Source: Caldisericota bacterium (GTDB lineage: Bacteria > Caldisericota > Caldisericia > Cryosericales > Cryosericaceae). From it: a stretch of 6,483 nt of DNA. The translations under genes were made by a program, and so were the position numbers. This document shows, one piece after another, positions 1 to 4,691 of this stretch. Numbering within the stretch: position 1 is the stretch's first letter; every line of letters begins with the position of its first letter. The stretch spans positions 1 through 6,483 of the forward strand of contig JAPLGK010000134.1 of NCBI GenBank assembly GCA_026390195.1, in the 5' to 3' direction. Below the pieces are notes generated by a model. That model did no database searches, was not told the DNA's origin, and saw nothing but the letters and a program-made list of their open reading frames with translations.

Positions 1-345
1 AATATAATGGTCATGTGACCCCACATATATCGTTCCATCAGAACCAATGGCTGGAGAAGAGTTCATATTGACACCAGTTTGATATCTCCACTTAAGAGTG
101 CCGTCGGAGTTCAGTCCATAAAGATAATGGTCATCTGACCCCACATATACCGTTCCATCAGAATCAATGGCAGGAGAAGAGCCTACGTAGCCACCAGTCT
201 GATATCTCCATTTGAGTGTGCCATCGGAGTTCAGTGCATAGAGGTAATGGTCTTCTGACCCTACATATATCGTTCCATCAGAACCAATGGCAGAAGAAGA
301 AAATATGCTACCAGTTTCATATCTCCACTTAAGCGTGCCGTTGTT
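1..345 (-). repeat. 120-bp in-frame tandem repeat encoding propeller blades
   Basis: The DNA repeats with a period of exactly 120 bp. Positions 1-120 and 121-240 align without gaps and differ at about 18 sites by hand count, roughly 85% identity. Positions 241-345 are a third, partial copy lacking 3 nt. Each unit equals one 40-residue beta-propeller blade. The most conserved stretch covers the SDGT-hYVGS-DHYLY segment. Most differences fall in the four residues between the TG and SSPA motifs. The array probably continues beyond the left edge. Confidence 0.9.
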
Positions 346-498
346 TCCACTTGTATCATATGAAGATCGCCCTGTATGCTGAAGGTCATGGCGAAACACT
401 GGCCAGATTTCTCCTGTGAGAGTCGCTGAAGCCATAAGAATATGGAGTGAAAAGATTATTAGAAGGGCAATTATGGACGTGACCAACTTTCTTGTCAT
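1..498 (-). CDS. Secreted PQQ-like beta-propeller repeat protein (3' end outside window)
   Basis: An open frame of 166 codons runs from an ATG at 498-496 to the window edge without a stop, so the C-terminus is missing. Residues 1-25 form a signal peptide: basic MTRK, a hydrophobic core rich in I and L, then an ASA-type cleavage region. From about residue 55 the protein consists of 40-residue units with the pattern GTLKWRYxTG, four variable residues, SSPAIxSDGT, hYVGSxDHYLYxLN. This is the WD40-like/PQQ-type beta-propeller blade. Two full units and part of a third are present (the first is one residue shorter). Such proteins are exported or surface-located and usually have structural or binding roles. 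No enzyme motif or PQQ-binding site can be claimed. The start is well supported by a strong Shine-Dalgarno AAGGAGGGG just upstream. The gene is AT-rich and uses mostly AGA for arginine, unlike its neighbours, so it may have been acquired. Confidence 0.88.
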   Translation of the reverse strand, partial: MTRKLVTSIIALLIIFSLHILMASATLTGEIWPVFRHDLQHTGRSSYDTSGNNGTLKWRYETGSIFSSSAIGSDGTIYVGSEDHYLYALNSDGTLKWRYQTGGYVGSSPAIDSDGTVYVGSDDHYLYGLNSDGTLKWRYQTGVNMNSSPAIGSDGTIYVGSHDHYI

Positions 499-602
499 AC
501 TCCCCTCCTTCTTTAACTGACCGAATCAAATTCAGGTCATTACTGTCCGTAACAGACTTACAGCCATATTGAAATCTGTTGTTTTTGACTTCCCTTAATG
601 TC

Positions 603-629
603 ATTCTATGAAACAATGCAAATCATCAA
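603..629 (-). promoter_or_regulatory. Candidate promoter for the propeller gene
   Basis: On the minus strand TTGATG (629-624) and TAGAAT (608-603) are separated by 15 nt. TAGAAT matches five of six bases of the -10 consensus and TTGATG four of six of the -35. A start of transcription near 596 would give a leader of about 100 nt before the ATG at 498. The region 499-690 is AT-rich, so chance matches are likely. No other gene is visible in 499-723. Confidence 0.3.
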
Positions 630-689
630 AATACAGGTACTTTCTATAATGAAATGGGCGTTTGCTATTCCTATGATCTCTTGATTTAC

Positions 690-726
690 AAAAAGCTCAC
701 CAAAGTCAGTTCTGATGCTACTTTGG
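690..726 (-). terminator. Probable terminator of the tRNA transcript
   Basis: On the minus strand a perfect 7-bp stem CCAAAGT/ACTTTGG (726-720 with 706-700) encloses a 13-nt loop. It is followed after five bases by a run of five T (694-690). The stem starts at the encoded CCA of the tRNA, so the 3' end of the tRNA precursor takes part in the hairpin. The gap before the T run makes it a weaker than usual intrinsic terminator. It could instead be a processing structure. Confidence 0.42.
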
Positions 727-800
727 TGGCGGCGGGGGGATTCGAACCCTCGACACTCCGGGTATGAGCCGAATGCTCTAACCAACTGAGCTACGCCGCC
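724..800 (-). tRNA. tRNA-Met (anticodon CAT), elongator type
   Basis: The 77-nt sequence folds as a cloverleaf. The acceptor stem is GGCGGCG/CGCCGCC with discriminator A and an encoded CCA at 726-724. The D arm has GCTC/GAGC, the anticodon stem TTCGG/CCGGA, and the 7-nt loop CTCATAC carries CAT. The variable loop is 5 nt and the T loop is TTCGAAT. The anticodon stem lacks the three consecutive G-C pairs of an initiator tRNA, so this is elongator Met. A lysidine-modified tRNA-Ile(CAT) cannot be fully excluded, but the loop ending CATAC resembles elongator tRNA-Met of Gram-positive bacteria. The T stem (GAGGG/CCCCC) contains one A-C mismatch at its second pair. Placement directly after the S1-domain gene matches the divIC-yabR-tRNA-Met order of Bacillus subtilis. 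Confidence 0.96.
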
Positions 801-823
801 ACCGGGTGATGGAAAGCCAAGAC

Positions 824-852
824 ATGGTAGCAGAGGCGACAGCCTCTGTCAA
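824..852 (-). promoter_or_regulatory. tRNA-Met promoter
   Basis: A perfect -35 TTGACA (852-847) lies 17 nt from TACCAT (829-824), which matches four of six -10 bases. Transcription would start near 817, giving a leader of about 17 nt before the tRNA at 800. The spacer is almost completely occupied by the perfect inverted repeat at 831-848. Confidence 0.68.
831..848. repeat. Perfect 7-bp inverted repeat inside the tRNA promoter spacer
   Basis: CAGAGGC and GCCTCTG are separated by four bases, lying between the -35 and -10 boxes of the tRNA promoter. In RNA reading from the S1-domain gene it would form a tight 7-bp stem with a tetraloop, 23 nt after that gene's stop. It has no following T run. 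It may therefore be the 3'-end hairpin of the S1-gene mRNA, an operator for the tRNA promoter, or both. Confidence 0.6.
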
Positions 853-871
853 GTCAGGGAGAAGCGAGACG

Positions 872-1333
872 CTATCCGCGCTTGCGCTCTGTCCGCTTCT
901 TCTTGTCGACCTGCCACTCCTGTGAGTCCTGCAGATACCGCTTCATCATCATGTCGAAGGGGCTTAGCACGGGCTTCTCACGGAAGGGGCGCGAGCTGTA
1001 GGAGGGGCGGGGAGACGGCGCACCTGGCGCAGAAGCCTGGGCGGGGGAGCTGCCTTCCGTGGCGGAAGCATCAGGCGTTCCATCCGCACCACCGGCGGCC
1101 TTGGCGGCCTTGATGGAGAGGTTCAGCTTTCCATCTTTGTTTCGGCCAATGACTCGAACGGTGACCTTGTCCCCTTCCTTGAGGAACTGGTTGACGTCCT
1201 TGACGTAGGTGTCGCTGATTTCCGAGATGTGAACCAGTCCTACTTCATTGGTGTCTGTCTTGACGAACGCTCCGAACGGAACGATCTTGACGACGATGCC
1301 TTCAGTTAGCTTGATGCGGTGCTCTTCGGCCAT
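872..1333 (-). CDS. yabR: S1-domain RNA-binding protein, YabR-like
   Basis: Counting from the ATG at 1333, the 153-residue product opens with one S1 (OB-fold) RNA-binding domain, about residues 8-76. Recognisable motifs are GIVVKIVPFGAFV, GLVHISEIS, YVKDV, LKEGDKVTVRV and DGKLNLSIK. This is the arrangement of the YabR/YugI/CvfD group of small ribosome- or mRNA-associated proteins in Firmicutes. A low-complexity linker rich in A, P, S and G follows (about 80-116), then a basic tail ending KKKRTERKRG, probably for extra RNA contact. The S1 part and the neighbouring divIC-like gene support YabR; the tail is longer than in B. subtilis YabR. An alternative GTG start at 1345 adds four residues. The SD-like GAGGTGA ends directly before that GTG but 12 nt before the ATG, so the start is not settled. 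The stop is TAG at 874-872. Confidence 0.9.
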   Translation of the reverse strand: MAEEHRIKLTEGIVVKIVPFGAFVKTDTNEVGLVHISEISDTYVKDVNQFLKEGDKVTVRVIGRNKDGKLNLSIKAAKAAGGADGTPDASATEGSSPAQASAPGAPSPRPSYSSRPFREKPVLSPFDMMMKRYLQDSQEWQVDKKKRTERKRG

Positions 1334-1362
1334 TAAAGTAGTCACTCACCTCTGTGGGGGAT

Positions 1363-1384
1363 AGCTCTGCCGACGTGGCAGGCT
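1363..1384 (-). other. Hairpin in the leader of the S1-domain gene
   Basis: On the minus strand AGC-CTGCC and GGCAG-A-GCT pair around the loop ACGTC. This gives eight base pairs with a single bulged A, placed between the promoter candidate and the SD. There is no T run, so it is not an intrinsic terminator. For a gene encoding an RNA-binding protein it could be an autoregulatory or stabilising element, which is inference only. Confidence 0.35.
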
Positions 1385-1394
1385 CCAATACAAG

Positions 1395-1422
1395 AGCATA
1401 CAGTGTCCAGGCCAGAATACAA
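1395..1422 (-). promoter_or_regulatory. Candidate promoter for the S1-domain gene
   Basis: TTGTAT (1422-1417) and TATGCT (1400-1395) are spaced 16 nt apart on the minus strand. Each matches four of six consensus bases. The -35 lies right at the end of the division gene (stop at 1427-1425). It would let the S1 gene be expressed apart from the upstream operon, with a leader of about 50 nt. Confidence 0.4.
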
Positions 1423-1424
1423 CC

Positions 1425-1820
1425 CTAGAACCATCCCTTGACCCATGTGATGAGCTGACTCAGCACGCGAGGAAGACCAGCCGGCTCAGGGGGAACCGGC
1501 TCCGGGACTGTGCGGTCCATTGGGAACAGGATGACGGTGTCTCCCTTCCTGCTCATGAGCATGTCCTCGCGCGCGACCTTCTCGATGTAGGCTTTGGTCG
1601 CATGATATTCCATGGCCTTCTGCTGTTCGAGCGTCTGCGCGCTGACCCGTTGCAATTCGGCAAACGTGCGTGTCGTCTCCCGGTCTGCCTTGACCAGATA
1701 GGCGAGCGCGGCGACCGTGCTCCAGATGAGATAGCCAATGACGAAACACGCCACGAGCGCCAGAACCTTGTGCATGTTCAGTGTATGTCCACGCTTCCGT
1801 TGTCTCAACACGAGTCTCAC
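1425..1820 (-). CDS. divIC: Septum formation initiator, DivIC/FtsB family
   Basis: The 131-residue product is a bitopic membrane protein. It has a basic N-terminus (RLVLRQRKRGH), one membrane segment at about residues 18-42, then a short heptad-like coiled coil at about 45-75. The family signature follows at about 78-99: AYIEKVARE, then MSRKGDTVILFP. The tail is proline-rich. DivIC/FtsB proteins bind FtsL and FtsQ/DivIB in the divisome and help trigger septal wall synthesis. The following S1-domain gene repeats the B. subtilis divIC-yabR order, which favours the DivIC name. The GTG at 1820 overlaps the TGA of the 69-codon frame before it (GTGA), suggesting translational coupling. An internal ATG at 1775 would still leave the complete membrane segment and is a realistic alternative; neither has a strong SD. 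The protein does not reach the window's other block of envelope genes and belongs to the transcript starting near 3050. Confidence 0.9.
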   Translation of the reverse strand: MRLVLRQRKRGHTLNMHKVLALVACFVIGYLIWSTVAALAYLVKADRETTRTFAELQRVSAQTLEQQKAMEYHATKAYIEKVAREDMLMSRKGDTVILFPMDRTVPEPVPPEPAGLPRVLSQLITWVKGWF

Positions 1821-2026
1821 CCTTCAGGCGCTAGAACCACCGTGCTCAACCGTCTCGCCGTTTCGGCCGTGGGAATGCCCATACGGTCCCAGCCCCTGAG
1901 GTCATAGTACTCATTCGACACGCCCGCGTCAAGCGCCTCGTCACATGACGTTCCTTGCTCCAGATCGACAACCAGGACGCGATGCCAGTATCCTCCGCCC
2001 ACCACCACGTTCCCGACTCGTCCCAC
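1817..2026 (-). CDS. 69-codon frame following an in-frame TAG; unknown
   Basis: I do not recognise this product. The frame opens with GTG directly after the TAG of the DUF4388 gene and is in the same reading frame, so it could be a separate small gene or a continuation of that protein. It ends in a TGA that overlaps the GTG start of the division gene. The peptide begins GRVGNVVVGGGYWHR, has no membrane segment and only one cysteine, and contains a Gly-rich start followed by acidic and aromatic stretches (VDLEQ, EYYDLRGWD). There is no clear SD before the GTG; a weak GGGA lies just before a group of three GTG codons at positions 7-9. The tight packing on both sides argues for translation, while the lack of an SD argues against an independent start. 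It may also be spurious if the division gene begins at 1775. Confidence 0.42.
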   Translation of the reverse strand: MGRVGNVVVGGGYWHRVLVVDLEQGTSCDEALDAGVSNEYYDLRGWDRMGIPTAETARRLSTVVLAPEG

Positions 2027-2992
2027 CTACAGGAACGCGTCCAGAGACTGCAGGACAGCCTCGCGCTCGAGCGGGCCCCTGAAGTGGACCGACTGCGGGA
2101 CGCGACGCACCCATCTCCGGCGCCTCGAACCCCAGAAGAACACGGACATCGTCGGGTTAAGGTCCCGCAGTTCGGCAAGGTATTTTTCCTCATCGGAGGG
2201 CAGGTCCGACAACAGGAAGAAGAGTACGTCAGCAAGCCGGACCATGTCTTTCATCGTGTCGTCCAGCACCTGCATGACAAACACGGTCGCCAGGTCATAG
2301 GAAGAGCAAGCAATCGTCCTCCGGTAGAGCAGCTCACGGCTGTCCCACTGCAGCGGCATCTCCCCGCCACAGACCTTCTGCCAGAAAGCATTGGCCACCA
2401 GTGCGTCGCGTGAGGCAACGACACAGCGATAGGTCGTCTGACGCGGAGAACGCAGAAATGGCACGATCTCAAAGGACTCCTGACGCGTCATCCGTGTCAG
2501 CACCTTGGAAACCTCGAGCACGTCCTGTCCGAGCACGGACGCCAGCGAATCGATCGTCTGCGCGCGGTCCCTGGTCAGTTGCGCAATCTCATATTCCGGC
2601 GCGGCCAGCTGCTGCACATCCTTGCTGAGCTTGCTGCGCCACCAGTAGAGGCTTCCGGGATCCAGGAATCGGAGATCGGTACCGGTCAAGCGTTTCCTCC
2701 ATTCTGCGAACCTGGCATCGACATCGCTCAAGCTCTCGAAGACGCAGTTGGACACGTAGTCCGAGGTGACGGGGCCCAGCGCGAACGTGCCCTCGGTCTC
2801 CATCAGCAGCAGGAACAGGGCGGTCTCGCCGCCCAGCTGTCCCCGGCTCGCGTAGCGAATACCACTGCGGCCTACGACGACATCGTACCGGGCGGCCCTC
2901 GTCGTGACAGACAGAAGTGTGCTCGGATCCTTGGTGAACAGCACTTCGAGAATCGTACGGGCTGGAAACTCGGCCAGCTTGCCTTCTCCCAT
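2027..2992 (-). CDS. PATAN/DUF4388 domain protein with winged-helix-like segment
   Basis: The 321-residue soluble protein starts at an ATG with a good SD (GGAGG, 6 nt spacing). Residues 5-73 fit the PATAN/DUF4388 pattern: LAEFPARTILEVLF, then GRSGIRYASRGQLGGETALFLLL and EGTFALGP. That domain is found in regulators such as PatA of cyanobacteria and in gliding or two-component proteins, where it is thought to mediate protein contacts. Residues about 131-178 look like a winged helix (APEYEIAQLT, TIDSLASVLGQ, EVSKVLTRMTRQESFEIV), a common partner of DUF4388. The last 75 residues (ADVLFFLLSDLPSDEEKYLAELRDLNPTMSVFFW cut into short parts: ADVLFFLLSD, LAELRDLNP, MSVFFWG) recall the second half of a receiver fold, but without an evident phosphorylation pocket. 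The gene heads the transcript that continues to the division gene, hinting at a link with cell division or its control. The TAG stop is followed in frame by 69 more codons. Confidence 0.82.
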   Translation of the reverse strand: MGEGKLAEFPARTILEVLFTKDPSTLLSVTTRAARYDVVVGRSGIRYASRGQLGGETALFLLLMETEGTFALGPVTSDYVSNCVFESLSDVDARFAEWRKRLTGTDLRFLDPGSLYWWRSKLSKDVQQLAAPEYEIAQLTRDRAQTIDSLASVLGQDVLEVSKVLTRMTRQESFEIVPFLRSPRQTTYRCVVASRDALVANAFWQKVCGGEMPLQWDSRELLYRRTIACSSYDLATVFVMQVLDDTMKDMVRLADVLFFLLSDLPSDEEKYLAELRDLNPTMSVFFWGSRRRRWVRRVPQSVHFRGPLEREAVLQSLDAFL

Positions 2993-3056
2993 CGTATCCC
3001 TCCAGCAGACTCCTCTCAGGTCACCGTCGCTCGAGCCAGACCATCTCGTATTTCAG

Positions 3057-3083
3057 AGTATAGCACCCATGAACCCGGTGCAA
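3057..3083 (-). promoter_or_regulatory. Extended -10 promoter of the DUF4388-division operon
   Basis: On the minus strand TATACT (3062-3057), five of six bases of the -10 consensus, is preceded by TGC, giving the extended -10 TGnTATACT. TTGCAC (3083-3078) lies 15 nt upstream as a -35. Transcription would start about 60 nt before the ATG at 2992. This is the only good promoter found in the gap 2993-3261. Confidence 0.6.
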
Positions 3084-3111
3084 TAGGATCGTGGTGTGTC
3101 CCCTCTCGTTT

Positions 3112-3179
3112 GTCATGTCTGAGGATCGGGGAATCCAGCTTTGCATGAAGTATTGGGTTCCTGCCTCCGCGGGAATGAC
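3112..3179. repeat. Intergenic palindromic element of the VIPAEAGTQ type, degenerate
   Basis: The 68-bp element has imperfect inverted ends. GTCAT at 3112-3116 pairs with ATGAC at 3175-3179, and the inner GGGGAATCCA (3128-3137) is mirrored by TGGGTTCCTGCC (3154-3165). On the minus strand it reads GTCATTCCCGC and translates to SVIPAEAGTQYF; on the plus strand it translates to VPASAGMTE. These peptides are hallmarks of a dispersed non-coding repeat found in intergenic regions of many bacteria, not of a protein. It sits between the terminator of the bactofilin gene and the next promoter, where such elements commonly settle. The half at 3112-3140 is more degraded. Confidence 0.65.
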
Positions 3180-3207
3180 CGAAAGGGCACTACGACGCCG
3201 GCATATG

Positions 3208-3237
3208 AAAAACCGGCGCCATGAACGAAGCGCCGGT
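3208..3237 (-). terminator. Intrinsic terminator after the bactofilin gene
   Basis: On the minus strand ACCGGCGC (3237-3230) and GCGCCGGT (3219-3212) form a perfect 8-bp GC-rich stem around a 10-nt loop, followed directly by a T run (3212-3208). It lies about 24 nt beyond the bactofilin stop. A third copy of the GCCGG core at 3196-3202 could form a competing stem with the 3213-3218 arm. Confidence 0.85.
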
Positions 3238-3261
3238 CTGGTCACACTATTCGGGCGCAGC

Positions 3262-3654
3262 CTATTCCCTGGGCGGTTTTGTCTCGCTTGCAGGTGCAAC
3301 CTCTCGGGGAGTCGTGTCGAATGTTCCGGACACTGACGCACCCTCCTCGACGGAGATGCGCGCACTCGTGACGTCGCCCTTGACAGTCGCCTTCTCCAAG
3401 ACCTCAACCTTCTCCGCGCCCTTGACGTTCCCCTCGACGCGTCCCATCACGACGACCTGACGCCCTTCGACATTGCCATGGACCTCGCCCTGCTCGGCGA
3501 CCGTGATCATCCCGTGACCGGTAACATTCCCGTGCAGCTGACCTTCGATGCGCAGGTCTCCCTGGTTCTCGACGTCACCCTTCACCACGAGGTCATGGGC
3601 AAAGACAGACGCCGTCTTGCTCTCTGTGGAAGTCTTGGACGGTCCAAATGCCAT
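3262..3654 (-). CDS. Bactofilin (polymer-forming cytoskeletal protein)
   Basis: The 130-residue protein begins at the ATG at 3654, chosen for its SD (GAAGGA, 7 nt spacing) and because the bactofilin domain starts soon after. The frame stays open upstream to 3894 only because it runs antisense-free over the peptidase gene in another phase. Residues about 16-112 form the short right-handed beta-helix repeat of the family: VFAHDLVVKGDVENQGDL, then IEGQLHGNVTG, EQGEVHGNVEGRQVVV, VEGNVKGAEKVEV, ATVKGDVTSARISV and GASVSGTFD. Flanking tails are flexible, the last rich in P and E. Bactofilins polymerise without nucleotide into membrane-associated filaments that position wall enzymes and shape the cell. 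The gene follows an M23 peptidase by 17 nt, a pairing known from other bacteria, so the two probably work together. A terminator follows. Confidence 0.93.
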   Translation of the reverse strand: MAFGPSKTSTESKTASVFAHDLVVKGDVENQGDLRIEGQLHGNVTGHGMITVAEQGEVHGNVEGRQVVVMGRVEGNVKGAEKVEVLEKATVKGDVTSARISVEEGASVSGTFDTTPREVAPASETKPPRE

Positions 3655-3671
3655 GGCTGTTTCCTTCGCGC

Positions 3672-4622
3672 CTAGTCGAGATACGTCATCGGGTTCACCG
3701 AGCTGCCGTGAACGATGACTTCGTAGTGCACGTGAGCCCCGGTTGTACGACCGGTCGATCCCTCGTAGCCGATGACCTGGCCCTTCTTGACGGTCTGGCC
3801 TGTGGACACGGCTGTGCGGCTCATGTGACCATACAGGGTCTCGATGCCGTCCCGATGGTACAGCGTCACCGAAATGCCGTAGCTGCCGTTCCACCCAGAC
3901 TGCTCCACCTTGCCATCGGCTGTCGCCCTGATTGCCGTGCCATACGGAGCAGCAATGTCGACACCATCGTGGAACTCGCTGCCTCTGCCGCCAAACGGGT
4001 TGGAGCGCCAGCCATAGTCAGAGGTGACGAGTCCATACAAGGGCCAGAGCGAAGGAGTCTGCGCGAGCATCGTGTTGTACTTGGAGGCCGCATCCTGCAG
4101 GATGATAAGGTTCTTCTCACGATCTTGGGCTTCTTGCTGCACGACAGCAGCCGACGTCGACAATTGTGTCGCACCTGCGGCCAGACCGCGGCTGACAGAA
4201 AGGGTCGGCGTGGCCGTCGATTTAAGAATGGATGCCAGGGAGACGCTGTTCCCGCCAACGCCAAGGGTTTTGCGGACCTTGGCATCAAGGGTCCCCAGAT
4301 ACGCGACATACGTCTTGAGTGCATCCAGTTCCGTGTTGCTCTTGCTGATGGCCTCGTTGGCGGCATCGAGCTGACTCGCCTGAAGGCGCACCATCTGGTC
4401 GAGTCCCATGCCGTTGTACTGGGCGACGGTGTTCTTGAGGCGCGTGTTCTGCGCGACGACATAGACGAAACCCGAGATGAAGAGGACGAACGCAGTAATG
4501 ACACTATAGATGGCGAGGCGGGAGACCTTGAACTGACGCGCGCAGCCTTCGTACTGTGGAACGACAACGACCGAGTAGCCGGTGCGCTTGCTCTTCTTCT
4601 CGACTGACGCCTTCTTCGCCAT
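3672..4622 (-). CDS. Membrane-anchored M23 family metallopeptidase
   Basis: The 316-residue protein has a basic cytoplasmic N-terminus (KKASVEKKSKR), one membrane segment at about 37-58 and a probable coiled coil at about 60-115. A linker follows, then a C-terminal LytM/M23 domain from about 195 to 312. The zinc site is complete: H218 and D222 in FHDGVDIAAPYG, and H299 in GAHVHYEV. H297 and H266 (LYGHMS) are the expected catalytic histidines, so it should be an active peptidoglycan endopeptidase outside the membrane. The DYGWRSNPFGG segment and the closing VNPMTYLD are typical of the family. The ATG at 4622 has a GAGG SD at 5 nt. The bactofilin gene follows after 17 nt, matching known M23-bactofilin pairs in which the filament directs or restrains the hydrolase during shape formation. 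Confidence 0.95.
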   Translation of the reverse strand: MAKKASVEKKSKRTGYSVVVVPQYEGCARQFKVSRLAIYSVITAFVLFISGFVYVVAQNTRLKNTVAQYNGMGLDQMVRLQASQLDAANEAISKSNTELDALKTYVAYLGTLDAKVRKTLGVGGNSVSLASILKSTATPTLSVSRGLAAGATQLSTSAAVVQQEAQDREKNLIILQDAASKYNTMLAQTPSLWPLYGLVTSDYGWRSNPFGGRGSEFHDGVDIAAPYGTAIRATADGKVEQSGWNGSYGISVTLYHRDGIETLYGHMSRTAVSTGQTVKKGQVIGYEGSTGRTTGAHVHYEVIVHGSSVNPMTYLD

Positions 4623-4655
4623 TATCGCCTCGCTCTCTCAGGATCGCGCCCCAGC

Positions 4656-4670
4656 GGGTAACGTCTACCC
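4656..4670 (-). other. Small hairpin in the peptidase-gene leader
   Basis: On the minus strand GGGTA and TACCC enclose the loop GACGT; a flanking T-G and G-C pair extend the stem to seven. It lies between the promoter candidate and the SD. No T run follows, so it is not a terminator. A role in mRNA stability or regulation is possible but not shown. Confidence 0.3.
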
Positions 4671-4691
4671 ACAGGTGACGCACATGTACAC

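Noticed and set aside
1..345. CRISPR-like array
   Set aside because: The 120-bp units are in-frame coding blades with no spacers.
386..616. 76-codon minus-strand frame overlapping the propeller gene start
   Set aside because: It is in a different frame from the signal-peptide start at 498, which has a strong SD; the frame has no SD or recognisable content and covers the leader.
690..726. Phage or island attachment site at the tRNA 3' end
   Set aside because: No second copy of the tRNA 3' end and no integrase are present in the window; only composition supports the idea.
1955..2413. 152-codon plus-strand frame
   Set aside because: It lies opposite the DUF4388 gene, which has an SD, promoter and domain content; the plus-strand peptide is rich in H, Q, P and R as in antisense shadows.
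3091..3336. 81-codon plus-strand frame containing VPASAGMTE
   Set aside because: The peptide is a hallmark of a non-coding dispersed repeat and the frame runs into the terminator and the antisense of the bactofilin gene.
3262..3894. Longer bactofilin starting at 3894
   Set aside because: The extra 80 residues are arginine- and histidine-rich out-of-phase peptidase sequence; the ATG at 3654 has a good SD and the domain begins right after.
3648..4607. 319-codon plus-strand frame
   Set aside because: It is antisense to the M23 peptidase, which has a complete zinc site; no domain or SD on the plus strand.
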